The notes under the pieces were generated by a model. That model worked only from the letters and a program-made list of their open reading frames with translations, searched no databases and had not been told where the DNA came from. Source: Thiococcus pfennigii (GTDB taxonomy: Bacteria; Pseudomonadota; Gammaproteobacteria; Chromatiales; Chromatiaceae). From it: DNA of 64,000 nucleotides. Location of the stretch: contig NZ_NRRW01000014.1 of NCBI RefSeq assembly GCF_016583835.1, positions 1 to 64,000 of the forward strand, in the 5' to 3' direction. Below, piece by piece: positions 16,875-31,027 of the stretch. A program made the position numbers and the translations under genes. The stretch's first letter is position 1, and the number at the start of each line of letters is the position of its first letter.

Positions 16875-17933
16875 TCAGCGCACCTCCCGCCGCCGCGCCG
16901 CCGCCTGTGCCAGCTCCTGCAGGAGCGGCGCAGTGTCGGGCCAGCCGATGCAGGCGTCCGTGATGCTCTGCCCGTAGACCAGGTCCTCGCCGGGGTTGAG
17001 GTCCTGACGGCCGGCGACCAGGTGGCTCTCGATCATCACGCCGATGATCCGGCGGTCACCGCGGGCGATCTGCCCGGCCACGTCCCGGCCGATCTGGAGC
17101 TGCTTCTCGGGGCGCTTGCGGCTGTTCGCATGGCTGAAGTCGATCATGATCTTGGGCACGAGCCCGGCCTCGACGATCTCCTCGGCGGCGATGTTGACGC
17201 TCTCGGTGTCGTAATTCGGCCGCTGGCCACCGCGCAGGATGATGTGCGTGTCCTCATTGCCGCCCGTCGTGAAGATCGCCGACTGGCCCTCCTTGGTCAC
17301 GGACATGAAGACGTGCGGGCGTGCGGCGGCGTGGATCGCGTCGATGGCGACCTTGACGGTCCCGTCGGTCGCGTTCTTGAAGCCGATCGGGCAGGACAGC
17401 CCCGAGGCGAGTTCGCGATGGCCCTGGCTCTCGGTCGTGCGCGCCCCGACCGCCCCCCAGCTGATGAGGTCCGCGACGTACTGCGGGCTGATCAGATCGA
17501 GGAATTCGGTCCCCGCCGGGATCCCCGTCTCGGCCAGGTCGAGCAGCAGCTTGCGGGCGAGGCGCAGCCCCTTGTTGATCTCGAAGCTGCCGTCCAGGTT
17601 CGGATCGTTGATCAGGCCCTTCCAGCCGACCGTCGTGCGCGGCTTCTCGAAGTAGACGCGCATGACGATCATGAGGTCGGCGGCGAGCGCCTCGCGCACC
17701 GGCCGCAGGCGCTCGGCATACTCGATCGCCGCGAGCGGATCGTGCACCGAGCAGGGGCCGACGACGACGAGCAGCCGGTCGTCCTCGCCGTGGAGGATCC
17801 GCTGGATCTCCTGACGGGCAGAGAAGACGGTCTCGGCCGCCGTCTCGCTGACGGGCAACTCCTGCTGGAGGACCTTGGGCGGCACGACTTGGGTGATGTC
17901 GCGGATACGCAGGTCGTCTGTTTCGCGTCGCAT
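16875..17933 (-). CDS. aroG: 3-deoxy-7-phosphoheptulonate synthase (DAHP synthase, class I)
   Basis: First enzyme of the shikimate pathway, joining phosphoenolpyruvate and erythrose 4-phosphate. At 352 residues it has the E. coli AroG/F/H size. Recognisable parts are LLVVVGPCSVHDPLAAIEYA, RVYFEKPRTTVGWKGLINDP, AVGARTTESQ, GFKNATDG and IMIDFSHANS, with the metal-binding Cys in GPCSVHD and His in SHANS. The start MRRETDDLRI at 17933 matches family N-termini; the frame stays open far upstream only because of GC content. Feedback type (Phe, Tyr or Trp) cannot be told safely. Confidence 0.95.
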   Translation of the reverse strand: MRRETDDLRIRDITQVVPPKVLQQELPVSETAAETVFSARQEIQRILHGEDDRLLVVVGPCSVHDPLAAIEYAERLRPVREALAADLMIVMRVYFEKPRTTVGWKGLINDPNLDGSFEINKGLRLARKLLLDLAETGIPAGTEFLDLISPQYVADLISWGAVGARTTESQGHRELASGLSCPIGFKNATDGTVKVAIDAIHAAARPHVFMSVTKEGQSAIFTTGGNEDTHIILRGGQRPNYDTESVNIAAEEIVEAGLVPKIMIDFSHANSRKRPEKQLQIGRDVAGQIARGDRRIIGVMIESHLVAGRQDLNPGEDLVYGQSITDACIGWPDTAPLLQELAQAAARRREVR

Positions 17934-18128
17934 GCTCGGGGCCGGGAAGTGGAGATGAGGCCCCAAGGATAACCGAATCGGGTCCGCACCTGGCGGCCCG
18001 CGGCTCGCGAGGCCGGTCGCCCTCCCGTAGAATGCCCGCCACCAGGGGCGCCCGCGCGTCGGCAGCGCAGGGATCCCATCCGGCCCGCACGCCGCCCCGA
18101 ATCCGTCCCTCGCTCCCTTGCGTCCTCG

Positions 18129-19940
<1,812 letters not shown>

Positions 19941-20204
19941 CCGAAGGCGGCCTTGAATTTCCCGGCGCGCCCCTTCAGAAAGGGTTCAGAGATATTCGAT
20001 CCGGCACCGCGATATTGCGAGTCCGGGTGCCCTGCCCTGTTGATCGCGCCCTCGGTATGTCGTAATGTCTCAATCGTTCGCCCTGGCGTAGGCATAAGTA
20101 TTCGTTAATAAAACGACATCCTACGCCGGTCTCGCGGCTCGCCCCGAGCCGCCCCTCGCCCCAGGACAGCCGATATCGACGTGCCCCTTCTTCTGGAGAA
20201 CGAC

Positions 20205-20654
20205 ATGGGCATCTTTGCCGACTTGCACGAACAGAATCACAAGATCACGGAGCTTTCGAACGTCTTCTTGTACCTGATCCAGGATCGCGCCATGTGCGAT
20301 ACCCGGATCGCCTGCGACATCTTCTTGGATTATTCGAAGACCGTGAAGGAGCACATCGAGCTGGTCGACCGCAAGCTCTGCGGCAAGCTCATCTCGCACC
20401 CGGACCAAGCCGTGAAGAACACGGCCGATCGTTTCCTGTCGGGTTCGTCCGAGATCAAACGCATCTTCGCCGCATATCTGAAGCAATGGTGCTCGGAGTC
20501 GCGGCGGGAGCTGACGATCCGGCGTCACTACGACAAATTCGTCGCGGACACCCAGCTCATGTTCGCACTGGTCCTCAACCGCATCGAGCGCGAGACCGAG
20601 CACCTCTACCCGTTGATCCGCCGGCTGGAAGGGGACGACCAGAAGGCGGCCTGA
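20205..20654 (+). CDS. Hemerythrin-like four-helix protein
   Basis: A 149-residue all-helical protein. Histidine/acidic motifs in order: LHEQNHKI, VKEHIELVDRKL and RIERETEHLYPLI resemble the H...HxxxD...E/H pattern of HHE hemerythrin domains, which bind a di-iron site and oxygen or nitric oxide. The spacing is not canonical and some ligands are missing, so di-iron binding is uncertain. The ATG at 20205 follows GGAG; an upstream ATG at 20181 lacks one. An 8-bp inverted repeat (GGCGTAGG at 20085, CCTACGCC at 20120) lies in the promoter region and may be an operator. Confidence 0.5.
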   Translation: MGIFADLHEQNHKITELSNVFLYLIQDRAMCDTRIACDIFLDYSKTVKEHIELVDRKLCGKLISHPDQAVKNTADRFLSGSSEIKRIFAAYLKQWCSESRRELTIRRHYDKFVADTQLMFALVLNRIERETEHLYPLIRRLEGDDQKAA

Positions 20655-20846
20655 GTCGGCCGCCGGCTCATTCCCGACCTGCGCCGGGGGACCTGTCTCG
20701 CGAGCATCCGCCGACGATCGGGGCGCTGATCGGCGGCCATCGGCGCCTGCCCTCGCGCGAGACACCCGCCGTCGACGACGGCGAGGTCCCGCGAGACCGC
20801 TCGGCCGCAACCCCCCAAGATCGGGTGCCCGGCCTCTTTCGCCCGC

Positions 20847-21410
20847 CTATTCGGCCGACGCCTCCGGCTTCGGGTTGCCGACCATCCGGCCCATCAGCGC
20901 CTGCCGGTCGAAGACGAGGTGCTTGAACATCCCCAGGATGTGCAGGGCCAGAGCACCCATCAGGACGTAGGCGATCACCATGTGGGCCTGTTCGAGGATC
21001 TCGTGCAGGTTCGGCATCTCACCGGTCGGGCTGGCGATGCTGAACAGCCCGAACGGCGCGATCGCGACACCCTTGGTCCAGACCGTCAGGGGCCCGGTGA
21101 TCACCATCAGGACGAGCGCGAGCATCAGGATGCCGTGGACGATATCGGTGGTGACCTGGAACAGCCGCGCCTGCGGAAACGGCTGGGTGCGTCGGCTGAC
21201 GGCACGCCAGAGCACGCGCAAGACGACGAAGACCGCGGTCAGCGCACCGATGGCCATGTGCATCTGGAACCAAAAGGTCTTCTGATCACCTTTTGGCAAA
21301 TCGGCGAAGTACAGCCCGATGCCGAGCATGACGAGCACGAGCAGCGCGACGAACCAGTGGTTGAAGCGCGAGATCAGACCATAGCTGGTCGGTGTATCGG
21401 TCAGGGTCAT
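20847..21410 (-). CDS. Cytochrome b561 family protein
   Basis: A 187-residue integral membrane b-type cytochrome with four predicted helices. Histidines placed for heme ligation occur in FNHWFVALLVLVM, FQMHMAIGALTAV, DIVHGILMLALVL and AHMVIAYVLMGALALHILG. In this family such proteins pass electrons from ubiquinol, or from superoxide (CybB-like), to periplasmic partners. The start at 21410 (MTLTDTPTSYGLISRFNHW) matches the family and follows GGGAGG. Single gene. One inverted-repeat element lies upstream. Confidence 0.85.
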   Translation of the reverse strand: MTLTDTPTSYGLISRFNHWFVALLVLVMLGIGLYFADLPKGDQKTFWFQMHMAIGALTAVFVVLRVLWRAVSRRTQPFPQARLFQVTTDIVHGILMLALVLMVITGPLTVWTKGVAIAPFGLFSIASPTGEMPNLHEILEQAHMVIAYVLMGALALHILGMFKHLVFDRQALMGRMVGNPKPEASAE

Positions 21411-21473
21411 GGCTGGAAGACCTCCCTTCGGGTTGAGGAGATGGGGCAACACACGGAGAATCGGAGACCACTG

Positions 21474-21552
21474 CGACGTTGGGTTACGGCGCGCATCCAG
21501 CGCTTTACCAAGACCTTGAGGCCCGAGATGGCGCGCCTAACCCAACTTACGT
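21474..21552. repeat. MITE/REP-like element, short variant (copy D)
   Basis: A 79-bp unit reading CGACGTTGGGTTACGGCGCG ... GCGCGCCTAACCCAACTTAC. The termini and inner GTTACGGCGCGC correspond to copies A-C, but the centre is different and shorter. It lies between cytochrome b561 and ampG. Confidence 0.65.
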
Positions 21553-21597
21553 GGCTCGTTACTTCGCGGGCCTTGCCTAGGATCTGGCGTCGCTATT

Positions 21598-22866
21598 CTA
21601 GCCGGAAACTACATCGCCACGCGGGCTGCGCGGCGCCGCCCAGGCTTTGAAGTGGCGCAGGATCAGAAGCCCGGGGATCGCGATCAGGGTGCAGAAGACG
21701 AAAAACCCGACCCAGCCGAACCCCTCGGCGAGATAGCCGGTCGGCGCCGAGGCCAACACCCGCGGCACCCCCATCAGGCTCGAGAGCAGCGCGTACTGGG
21801 TGGCCGTGAAACGCCGGTCGGTCAGGGCCGCCATGAAGCCGACGAAGGCCGCCGTGCCCATGCCACCGCTCAAGTTCTCGAAGGCGATCACACCGGCGAG
21901 CGCCCACGTGTCGGGGCCGATCACCGCGAGGAGCGCGAAGCCCGCGGTCGAGACCGCCTGCAAGAGACCGAAGTGCCAGAGCGAGCGGTAGAGGCCGATG
22001 CGCAGGATCAGGAGCCCGCCGAGCAGACCACCGCCGATCGTGGCCCAGAAGCCGAACAGCTTGACCACGGCCCCGATCTCGCTCTTGGAGAAGCCGATGT
22101 CGAGATAGAAGGGCGTCGTCATCGCGCTGGCCATCGAGTCGCCGAGCTTGTAGAGCAGGATGAAGGCGAGGATCCAGAGCGCCCCGTCGCGGCGGAAGAA
22201 CTCGACGAACGGCTCGACGACGGCGGCGCGCAGCGAGCGGGGCCGCCCCTCCAGCAGCGGCGGCTCGGGGGCCAGCAGGGTCGTGACGATGCCGATCGCC
22301 ATCGTCAGACCGAGCAGCAGGTAGACGGTCTGGAACGACACGAAATCGGCGAGGATCAGACCCCCGCCGCCGGCGAGCAGCATCCCGAGGCGATAGCCGT
22401 TCACATAGAGCGAGGCGCCGAGCCCCAGTTCGTCGTCGGCCAGGGCCTCGCGCCGGTAGGCGTCGACGACGATGTCCTGCGAGGCCGAGAAGAAGGTCAC
22501 CGCCAGCGCACAGCCGGCGACCAACCAGGGGTCGGCGGCCGGATTGGTCAGACCGAGGGTGACGATCGCGACCATCAGCAGGGTCTGGAAGACCAGCAGC
22601 CAACCGCGCCGGCGCCCGAGGAAGGGCGGCGTGAAGCGGTCGGTCAGCGGCGCCCAGAGGAACTTCAGCGTATAGGGTAGCTGCACCAGGGCGAAGAGGC
22701 CGATCGTGCCCAGATCGACGCCCTCCTCGGTCATCCAGGCCTGCAAGACCGAGAGGGTCAACAGCAGCGGCAGCCCGCAGGAGAATCCCATCACGGCGGC
22801 GACGGCCATGCGTCCGCTGAAGACGGTCTTCCAAACGGACGGCGAGCGGGCCAGGGTCTCGGTCAT
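21598..22866 (-). CDS. ampG: Muropeptide permease AmpG (MFS)
   Basis: A 422-residue, 12-helix inner-membrane transporter that imports anhydro-muropeptides for wall recycling. Family signatures are FSCGLPLLLTLSVLQAWM in helix 1 and the cytoplasmic loop LTDRFTPPFLGRRRGWLL. A later segment, SASQDIVVDAYRRE, is also typical of AmpG (QDIVIDAYR). The start MTETLARSPSVWK at 22866 is preferred because upstream codons add only Arg/Pro-rich sequence. It is divergent from rdgC. Confidence 0.92.
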   Translation of the reverse strand: MTETLARSPSVWKTVFSGRMAVAAVMGFSCGLPLLLTLSVLQAWMTEEGVDLGTIGLFALVQLPYTLKFLWAPLTDRFTPPFLGRRRGWLLVFQTLLMVAIVTLGLTNPAADPWLVAGCALAVTFFSASQDIVVDAYRREALADDELGLGASLYVNGYRLGMLLAGGGGLILADFVSFQTVYLLLGLTMAIGIVTTLLAPEPPLLEGRPRSLRAAVVEPFVEFFRRDGALWILAFILLYKLGDSMASAMTTPFYLDIGFSKSEIGAVVKLFGFWATIGGGLLGGLLILRIGLYRSLWHFGLLQAVSTAGFALLAVIGPDTWALAGVIAFENLSGGMGTAAFVGFMAALTDRRFTATQYALLSSLMGVPRVLASAPTGYLAEGFGWVGFFVFCTLIAIPGLLILRHFKAWAAPRSPRGDVVSG

Positions 22867-23081
22867 GACGGGTCCTTGCAGCAGTGGAGGTGGCGAGATC
22901 GTCGGGCCGGGCGACGCACGGCGGCGATGGACCGACAATCGTCCGTCGCGACGCCATGGTAAGGCCCTCGCCCGCTCCGGGGCGAGCGCCCCGAACGGAG
23001 GCGCGATCGCCGAGCGAGATGACCCGAGCGCGCGCCGGCCGTTTTCGCGATAATGGCGGGTTTTCCGCCAAGGGGATCGAG

Positions 23082-24047
23082 ATGCTCAAGAATGCCCGAC
23101 TGTTTCGCCTTCAGGAGCCGTTCGCATTGGACGCTGCGGCCCTGGAGGAGCAGCTCGCCAGCCGCCGCTTCCGACCTTGCGGCCCGCTGGAGACGGTCAC
23201 CCTCGGCTGGACCGCGCCCTGTCCTGCGCAGGACGGCGACGGGGCGCTGGTCCACACCCTCGGTGGGCGGGCGCTGCTGATCTGCGCCCGGCGCCAGGAG
23301 CGGCTCTTGCCCGCCAGCGTCGTCGCCGAGGTCCTCGACGAGCGAGTCGCCGAGATCGAGGCCGAGGAGGTCCGAAGCGTCGGGCGGGCCGAGCGCCGCC
23401 GCCTGCGCGAGGCGATCATGACCGAATTGCTGCCGCGCGCCTTCACCCGCTCACGGCGCGTCCTCGCCTATGTCGATCGCAGCGCCGGCTGGTTGGTCGT
23501 CGACGCGGCGAGCGACAAGGTCGCCGAGGAGTTGGTCAGCCTGCTGCGTGAGACGCTCGGCTCGCTACCGGCCACGCCGCCGCGCCCGGATGAGGTGCCG
23601 ACGGCGCGCCTGACGGGCTGGGTGGCCGGCGGCGCCGGCCCGGACGGCTTCGAGCTCGGCGACGCCTGCGAGTTGCGCGACCCGCAGGACAGCCATTCGG
23701 TCGTGCGCTGCCGCGGCCAGGACCTCGCAGGCGAGGAGATCGCCGCCCACCTGCACGCCGGCAAGCAGGTCGTCCAGCTCGCCCTCGCGTGGGCCGAGCG
23801 GCTCGACTTCGTCCTCACCGACGACCTGGCACTGAAGCGCCTGCGCCTCGCCGATGGGCTGCTCGATGACGTCGCGGACGGCGATGACGAGGACCCGGTG
23901 GTGCGCTTCGAGGCCGAGCTGACGATCCTCGTCGCCGCGCTCGGCGAGGTCATCGAGCAGCTCGCGGCCCTCTTCGCACTCGGCCACGCCGCCGGGACCG
24001 CGGGCGAACCCGCCCCGCCGGCCAATGAGCCCCGACCGCCGCACTGA
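23082..24047 (+). CDS. rdgC: Recombination-associated protein RdgC
   Basis: A 321-residue DNA-binding protein that forms a ring around duplex DNA and restrains RecA loading. It starts MLKNARLFRLQEPFALDAA, close to the E. coli form. LLPRAFTRSRRVLAYVDRSAGWLVVDAASDKVAEELVSLL-type segments match the family centre, and the C-terminal part is acidic and helical. The start at 23082 is fixed by the conserved N-terminus. dciA follows after 57 bases on the same strand. Confidence 0.92.
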   Translation: MLKNARLFRLQEPFALDAAALEEQLASRRFRPCGPLETVTLGWTAPCPAQDGDGALVHTLGGRALLICARRQERLLPASVVAEVLDERVAEIEAEEVRSVGRAERRRLREAIMTELLPRAFTRSRRVLAYVDRSAGWLVVDAASDKVAEELVSLLRETLGSLPATPPRPDEVPTARLTGWVAGGAGPDGFELGDACELRDPQDSHSVVRCRGQDLAGEEIAAHLHAGKQVVQLALAWAERLDFVLTDDLALKRLRLADGLLDDVADGDDEDPVVRFEAELTILVAALGEVIEQLAALFALGHAAGTAGEPAPPANEPRPPH

Positions 24048-24104
24048 CGCCTGCCCTGGCCAAGCGATCATCACCGCACCCCGTCCCGCCCGAGCCAACC
24101 CAGA

Positions 24105-24617
24105 ATGACCAAACCGCTGCGCCACGTATCGGGCTTCCTGCGGCCGAGCGCCGCCCTGGTGGCCCAGCTCGAGGAGATCCGCCGCGATCAGGCGATGCTG
24201 CGCGAGGCACGGCGCGCGCTACCGCCGTCGCTGCGCGAGCACTGCCGACGGGCCGTCTTCTCGGGGGATTCGGTGACGCTGGTCGCGGAATCGGCGGTCT
24301 GGGCGACCCGCCTGCGCTTCATGGGCCCGGAGATCCTCGCCCGGCTGGCCGAGGTGCACCCCGGCCTGCGGCGTTGCCGCGTGCGGATCGCCCCGGAAGC
24401 GAGCCCGATGCGCGATGCGCGCCGGGCACTGCCCCGACCGCGGCCCTCGCCGGGCACCGCGCACCACCTGGCCGCGACCGCCGAGATGCTGACCGACCCT
24501 GGACTGGCCGCGGCCTTCCGCCGGCTGGCCGCGAGCGCGGCCCGGGCGACGGCCGCCGCGGCGGCGGCCGGGGCGAGCGAGGCCCGCCCCGGCGACGGAT
24601 CGGCTGAGGATCAGTAG
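24105..24617 (+). CDS. DciA-like protein (DUF721)
   Basis: A 170-residue protein with a DUF721/DciA domain (about 10-110): [17 protein letters not shown]-like helices, then the KH-like core [21 protein letters not shown] and [19 protein letters not shown]. DciA is the helicase operator that helps load DnaB in bacteria without DnaC. The C-terminal third is Ala-rich and probably disordered. Position beside lpxC is usual in gammaproteobacteria. The 3' end overlaps the lpxC 3' end by 7 bases, tail to tail. Confidence 0.8.
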   Translation: MTKPLRHVSGFLRPSAALVAQLEEIRRDQAMLREARRALPPSLREHCRRAVFSGDSVTLVAESAVWATRLRFMGPEILARLAEVHPGLRRCRVRIAPEASPMRDARRALPRPRPSPGTAHHLAATAEMLTDPGLAAAFRRLAASAARATAAAAAAGASEARPGDGSAEDQ

Positions 24618-25522
24618 GCCGGAACCGGCCGCCGATAGGCGCTCGGCACGACGGCCTCGTCGTCGAAGGTGACCTCCTCCCAGGCCGCGCGGTCGGCAAG
24701 CAGCGTCCGCACCAGGCGATTGTTCAGCCCATGGCCGGTCTTGTGACCGCGGAAGGCACCGATCAGCGGCCGGCCGAGCTGATAGAGATCGCCGATGGCA
24801 TCGAGGATCTTGTGCCGCACGAACTCGTCGTCGTAGCGCAGCCCTTCCTCGTTGAGGACCCGGTAGTCGTCGACGACGACGGCATTGTCCAGGGTGCCGC
24901 CCAGGGCCAGGTTCTGTTGGCGCAGCGCCTCGATGTCGCGCAGGAAGCCGAACGTGCGCGCCCGGCTGACCTCCTTGATGAAGGAGGTCGTCGTGAAATC
25001 GATGCAGGCACGCTGCGCGCGCGAGACGAAGGCCGGGTGATCGAACGCGATCGACAGATCGACCCGGAAGCCCTCGTAGGGCTCGAAGACCGCGTACTTG
25101 TCGCCGTCTTCGACGACCACGGGCCGCTTGATGCGGATGAAGCGCTTGGGCCGGTCCTGTTCCTCGATCCCGGCGGACTGGATCAGGAATACGAACGGAC
25201 CGGCGCTACCGTCCATGATCGGCACCTCCGGTGCCCCGACATCGACATAGGCGTTGTCGATGCCGAGACCGGCGAACGCCGACAGCAGGTGTTCGACGGT
25301 CGCGACCCGCACCCCGTCGCGCACGAGCGTCGTCGACAGCCGGGTGTCGCCGACGTGTTCCGGGTGTGCCCCGATCAGGACCGGGGGATCGAGGTCCACG
25401 CGGCGAAAGACGATCCCGGTGTCGGGCGCCGCCGGGCGCAGGGTCAGATACACCTTGTCACCGGTGTGCAGCCCCACCCCCGTCGCCCGGATCACGTTCT
25501 TCAGTGTTCTTTGCCTGATCAT
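24611..25522 (-). CDS. lpxC: UDP-3-O-acyl-N-acetylglucosamine deacetylase
   Basis: Zinc deacetylase of 303 residues, the committed step of lipid A synthesis. [19 protein letters not shown] is the standard N-terminus. Zinc ligands are the His in [13 protein letters not shown] and the His/Asp of [11 protein letters not shown], with the catalytic His in [12 protein letters not shown]. Last gene of the division cluster, 211 bases after ftsZ, with its own candidate promoter. The E. coli protein is controlled by FtsH through its C-terminus; here the end [11 protein letters not shown] differs, so that control cannot be assumed. Confidence 0.97.
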   Translation of the reverse strand: MIRQRTLKNVIRATGVGLHTGDKVYLTLRPAAPDTGIVFRRVDLDPPVLIGAHPEHVGDTRLSTTLVRDGVRVATVEHLLSAFAGLGIDNAYVDVGAPEVPIMDGSAGPFVFLIQSAGIEEQDRPKRFIRIKRPVVVEDGDKYAVFEPYEGFRVDLSIAFDHPAFVSRAQRACIDFTTTSFIKEVSRARTFGFLRDIEALRQQNLALGGTLDNAVVVDDYRVLNEEGLRYDDEFVRHKILDAIGDLYQLGRPLIGAFRGHKTGHGLNNRLVRTLLADRAAWEEVTFDDEAVVPSAYRRPVPAY

Positions 25523-25658
25523 CGCGCGCCAACTCCCATCGCCGCCTGACTGTGCCGAACGTCCCAACCGGCATCTCGCGCCGTGCGCGAGCACCGATCG
25601 AGGACGCATCACCCCACGACGGACGGCGCCTCGCGCCGGGCCTTAGGGTTTTCCCTAG

Positions 25659-25687
25659 CTTTTATCAGCAACCGAAGCGCAATGCAA
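25659..25687 (-). promoter_or_regulatory. Candidate sigma-70 promoter of lpxC
   Basis: On the minus strand TTGCAT (25687-25682), 17 bases, then TAAAAG (25664-25659), in an unusually AT-rich patch between ftsZ and lpxC. The -10 box is only a partial match. Confidence 0.4.
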
Positions 25688-25733
25688 GCAAATGGACTGA
25701 ATTGTTTTGTAATCCCGCTCGAGGGGTTTCCCG

Positions 25734-26918
25734 TCAATCGGCCTGGCGCCGCAGGAAGGCGGGGATGTCGAGATAGTCGAGATCCGAATCGCCGCCGTTC
25801 CCCTCGGCCACTCGGTGGCCCTCGCTGAATTGGCCGCGCCGATAGACGGCCGGGCGATCCATGTCGCGGTAGTCGGGACCGGCGGCCGAGGGCCGCCCTT
25901 CCTTCGCGACCAGGCGCACCGGGCGCTCCTTCTGGCCCGCGGGACGCCGGGCCGCGCCACGCTCACGCCCGAGCCCGGTCGCGACGACGGTCACGCGCAG
26001 TTCCTCGTCGAGGGACGGGTCGATGACGGTGCCGACGACGACGTTGGCCTCGTCGTCGGCGAAGTCGCGCACCGTGTTGCCGACCTCGTCGAATTCACCG
26101 ATGGAGAGGTTGGTCCCGGCGGTGATGTTGACGAGGATACCGCGCGCCCCGGAGAGGTCGATATCCTCGAGCAACGGGCTGCTGATCGCCGCCTCGGCGG
26201 CGAGCCGGGCACGGTTCTCGCCGGAGGCGGCACCGATGCCCATCATCGCCTGGCCCATCTCGGCCATGACCGTCTTGACGTCGGCGAAGTCGACGTTGAT
26301 CAGGCCGGGCCGCGTGATCAGCTCGGCGATGCCCTGGGTGGCGTTGAGCAGGACGTCGTTGGCCGCACGGAAGGCGTTCAGCAGGCTGACCTCCTTGCCG
26401 AGTACGGCGAGGAGCTTCTCGTTGGGGATCGTGATCAGCGAGTCGACGTGCTCGGCGAGCTCCAGGATACCATTGTCGGCGACCTTGCGCCGCCGACCGC
26501 CCTCGAATGGAAAGGGCTTGGTCACGACGGCGACCGTCAGGATGCCGAGTTCCTTGGCCACCTCGGCGACCACGGGGGCCGCGCCCGTGCCGGTACCGCC
26601 GCCCATGCCGGCGGTGATGAAGACCATGTCGGCCCCTTCGAGCGCGTCATGGATGCGTTCGCGGTCCTCGACGGCGGCCTGCTTGCCGATGTCCGGGTCG
26701 GCACCGGCACCGAGCCCCTTGGTGATGCCGGCGCCCAGTTGCAGGACCGTCTTGACGTTGCAGCCACGCAACGCCTGGGCGTCGGTATTGGCGCAGATGA
26801 ACTCGACGCCGTCGATGGCCGCCTCCACCATGTGGTTGACGGCGTTGCCCCCGCCGCCACCGACACCGATGACCTTGATAACCGCATTCTGACTATGAGT
26901 ATCCATCAGCTCGAACAT
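25734..26918 (-). CDS. ftsZ: Cell division protein FtsZ
   Basis: Tubulin-like GTPase of 394 residues that forms the Z ring. The nucleotide-binding signature GGGTGTG is at 106-112 and the T7 loop has [12 protein letters not shown] basic, disordered linker follows about residue 320. The C-terminal peptide [14 protein letters not shown] is the conserved site for FtsA, ZipA and Min[11 protein letters not shown] at 26918 follows GAGGAG and is the family start; the upstream open frame is an artefact of high GC. Confidence 0.98.
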   Translation of the reverse strand: MFELMDTHSQNAVIKVIGVGGGGGNAVNHMVEAAIDGVEFICANTDAQALRGCNVKTVLQLGAGITKGLGAGADPDIGKQAAVEDRERIHDALEGADMVFITAGMGGGTGTGAAPVVAEVAKELGILTVAVVTKPFPFEGGRRRKVADNGILELAEHVDSLITIPNEKLLAVLGKEVSLLNAFRAANDVLLNATQGIAELITRPGLINVDFADVKTVMAEMGQAMMGIGAASGENRARLAAEAAISSPLLEDIDLSGARGILVNITAGTNLSIGEFDEVGNTVRDFADDEANVVVGTVIDPSLDEELRVTVVATGLGRERGAARRPAGQKERPVRLVAKEGRPSAAGPDYRDMDRPAVYRRGQFSEGHRVAEGNGGDSDLDYLDIPAFLRRQAD

Positions 26919-27040
26919 GATCAGTCTCCTCTTGCGCTCGCGTTGACCTTGTTGCGTTGCCCCTTCACCCGACCCGCCGGATCCGCAGGATCCGACACAC
27001 CAACGAACCACCGTATCCCGCCGCCGTCGGGCGGCGACCG

Positions 27041-28276
27041 TCAGAAGTTGCCCTGGAACCAGCTGCGCATCCGCGTCCAGATGCGCTTGAAGCCGAGCGG
27101 CTGCCCCATCTCGGCGTGCCGCACGAAGCGGTGCTGGCGTGCATACATCAACAGCCCCACCCCCGTCGCATAGCTCGGATCGCCGACCACCTCCTGCATG
27201 CCCAGGAAGTGCTGGGGCACGCCGAGGCGCACCGGGATGTGGAAGATCTCCTCGGCCAGCTCGACGAGCCCGTCCATCTTCGAGCTGCCGCCGGTCAGGA
27301 CCACGCCGCCGGCGACCAGGTCCTCGAAACCGCTGCGCCGCAGCTCGCCCTGGAGCAGCGACAGGAGTTCTTCGTAGCGCGGTTCGACGACCTCGGCCAG
27401 CGTCTGGCGCGAGAGGCGCCGCGGCGGGCGCTCGCCGATGCTCGGCACCTCGATGTACTCGCTGCCCTCGGCGAGCCGCGACAGGGCGCAGGCGTGGCGC
27501 ACCTTGATCGATTCGGCATACTGGGTCGGCGTGCGCATCGCCACCGCGATGTCGTTGGTCACCTGGTCGCCGGCGATCGGGATCACCGCGGTATGGCGGA
27601 TCGCCCCGTTCGTGAAGACCGCCATGTCGGTCGTGCCCCCGCCGATATCGACCAGGCAGACCCCGAGCTCCTTCTCGTCCTGGGCGAGGACCGAGTAGCT
27701 CGAGCTCAGCTGCTGGAGGACCAGGTCGTCGACCTCCAGGCCGCAGCGGCGGATGCACTTGACGATGTTCTGCGCCGCGCTGACGGCGCCGGTGATGATG
27801 TGCACCCGGGCCTCGAGGCGCACGCCGCACATCCCGATCGGCTCGCGGATCCCCTCCTGGCCGTCGATGATGAACTCCTGCGGCAGGATATGAAGGATCT
27901 TCTGGTCCGCCGGGATCGCCACCGCGCGGGCGGCATCGATGCAGCGGTCCACGTCCGCCTGGGTGACCTCGCGCTCCTTGATCGCGGTGACGCCGTGCGA
28001 ATTCAGGCTGCGGATGTGACTACCGGCGATGCCCGCGTGGACCGAGTGGATCTCGCAGCCGGCCATCAGCTCGGCCTCCTCGATCGCCCGCTGGATCGAC
28101 TGCACCGTCGACTCGATGTCGACGACGACGCCGCGCTTCAGCCCGCGAGACGGGTGCGTACCGACGCCGATGATCTCGATCTGCTCGTCGGCCTTGAGCT
28201 CGCCGACGAGGGCCGCGACCTTCGAGGTCCCGATATCCAACCCAACCAACAGATTCTTGTCGTTTCTACGTGCCAT
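27041..28276 (-). CDS. ftsA: Cell division protein FtsA
   Basis: Actin-like ATPase of 411 residues that tethers FtsZ to the membrane. [17 protein letters not shown] is the phosphate-1 motif and [18 protein letters not shown] phosphate 2, with the 1C subdomain between them. The C-terminal amphipathic helix [14 protein letters not shown] is the membrane-targeting sequence. It starts 5 bases after the ftsQ stop. The 122-base gap to ftsZ is the largest within ftsQAZ and could hold an ftsZ promoter. Confidence 0.97.
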   Translation of the reverse strand: MARRNDKNLLVGLDIGTSKVAALVGELKADEQIEIIGVGTHPSRGLKRGVVVDIESTVQSIQRAIEEAELMAGCEIHSVHAGIAGSHIRSLNSHGVTAIKEREVTQADVDRCIDAARAVAIPADQKILHILPQEFIIDGQEGIREPIGMCGVRLEARVHIITGAVSAAQNIVKCIRRCGLEVDDLVLQQLSSSYSVLAQDEKELGVCLVDIGGGTTDMAVFTNGAIRHTAVIPIAGDQVTNDIAVAMRTPTQYAESIKVRHACALSRLAEGSEYIEVPSIGERPPRRLSRQTLAEVVEPRYEELLSLLQGELRRSGFEDLVAGGVVLTGGSSKMDGLVELAEEIFHIPVRLGVPQHFLGMQEVVGDPSYATGVGLLMYARQHRFVRHAEMGQPLGFKRIWTRMRSWFQGNF

Positions 28277-28281
28277 CTGGC

Positions 28282-30879
<2,598 letters not shown>

Positions 30880-31027
30880 CGCTTCCTCGTACGCCCCAGA
30901 AAGACACGGTACGGGTCTGTGACCCGCACCCTCGAGACAGCGCGGCGCGGGGCCGGCGCGAGCGACCGAATCCCAGTGCACAGCGGCTCGCCGCAGCCCA
31001 TCCGCAACGCTACCCGGCAGCGCTCGC

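Noticed and set aside
25734-27830. Apparent 698-residue FtsZ
   Set aside because: The extra N-terminal part is out of phase through fts[11 protein letters not shown] with GAGGAG upstream marks the true start.
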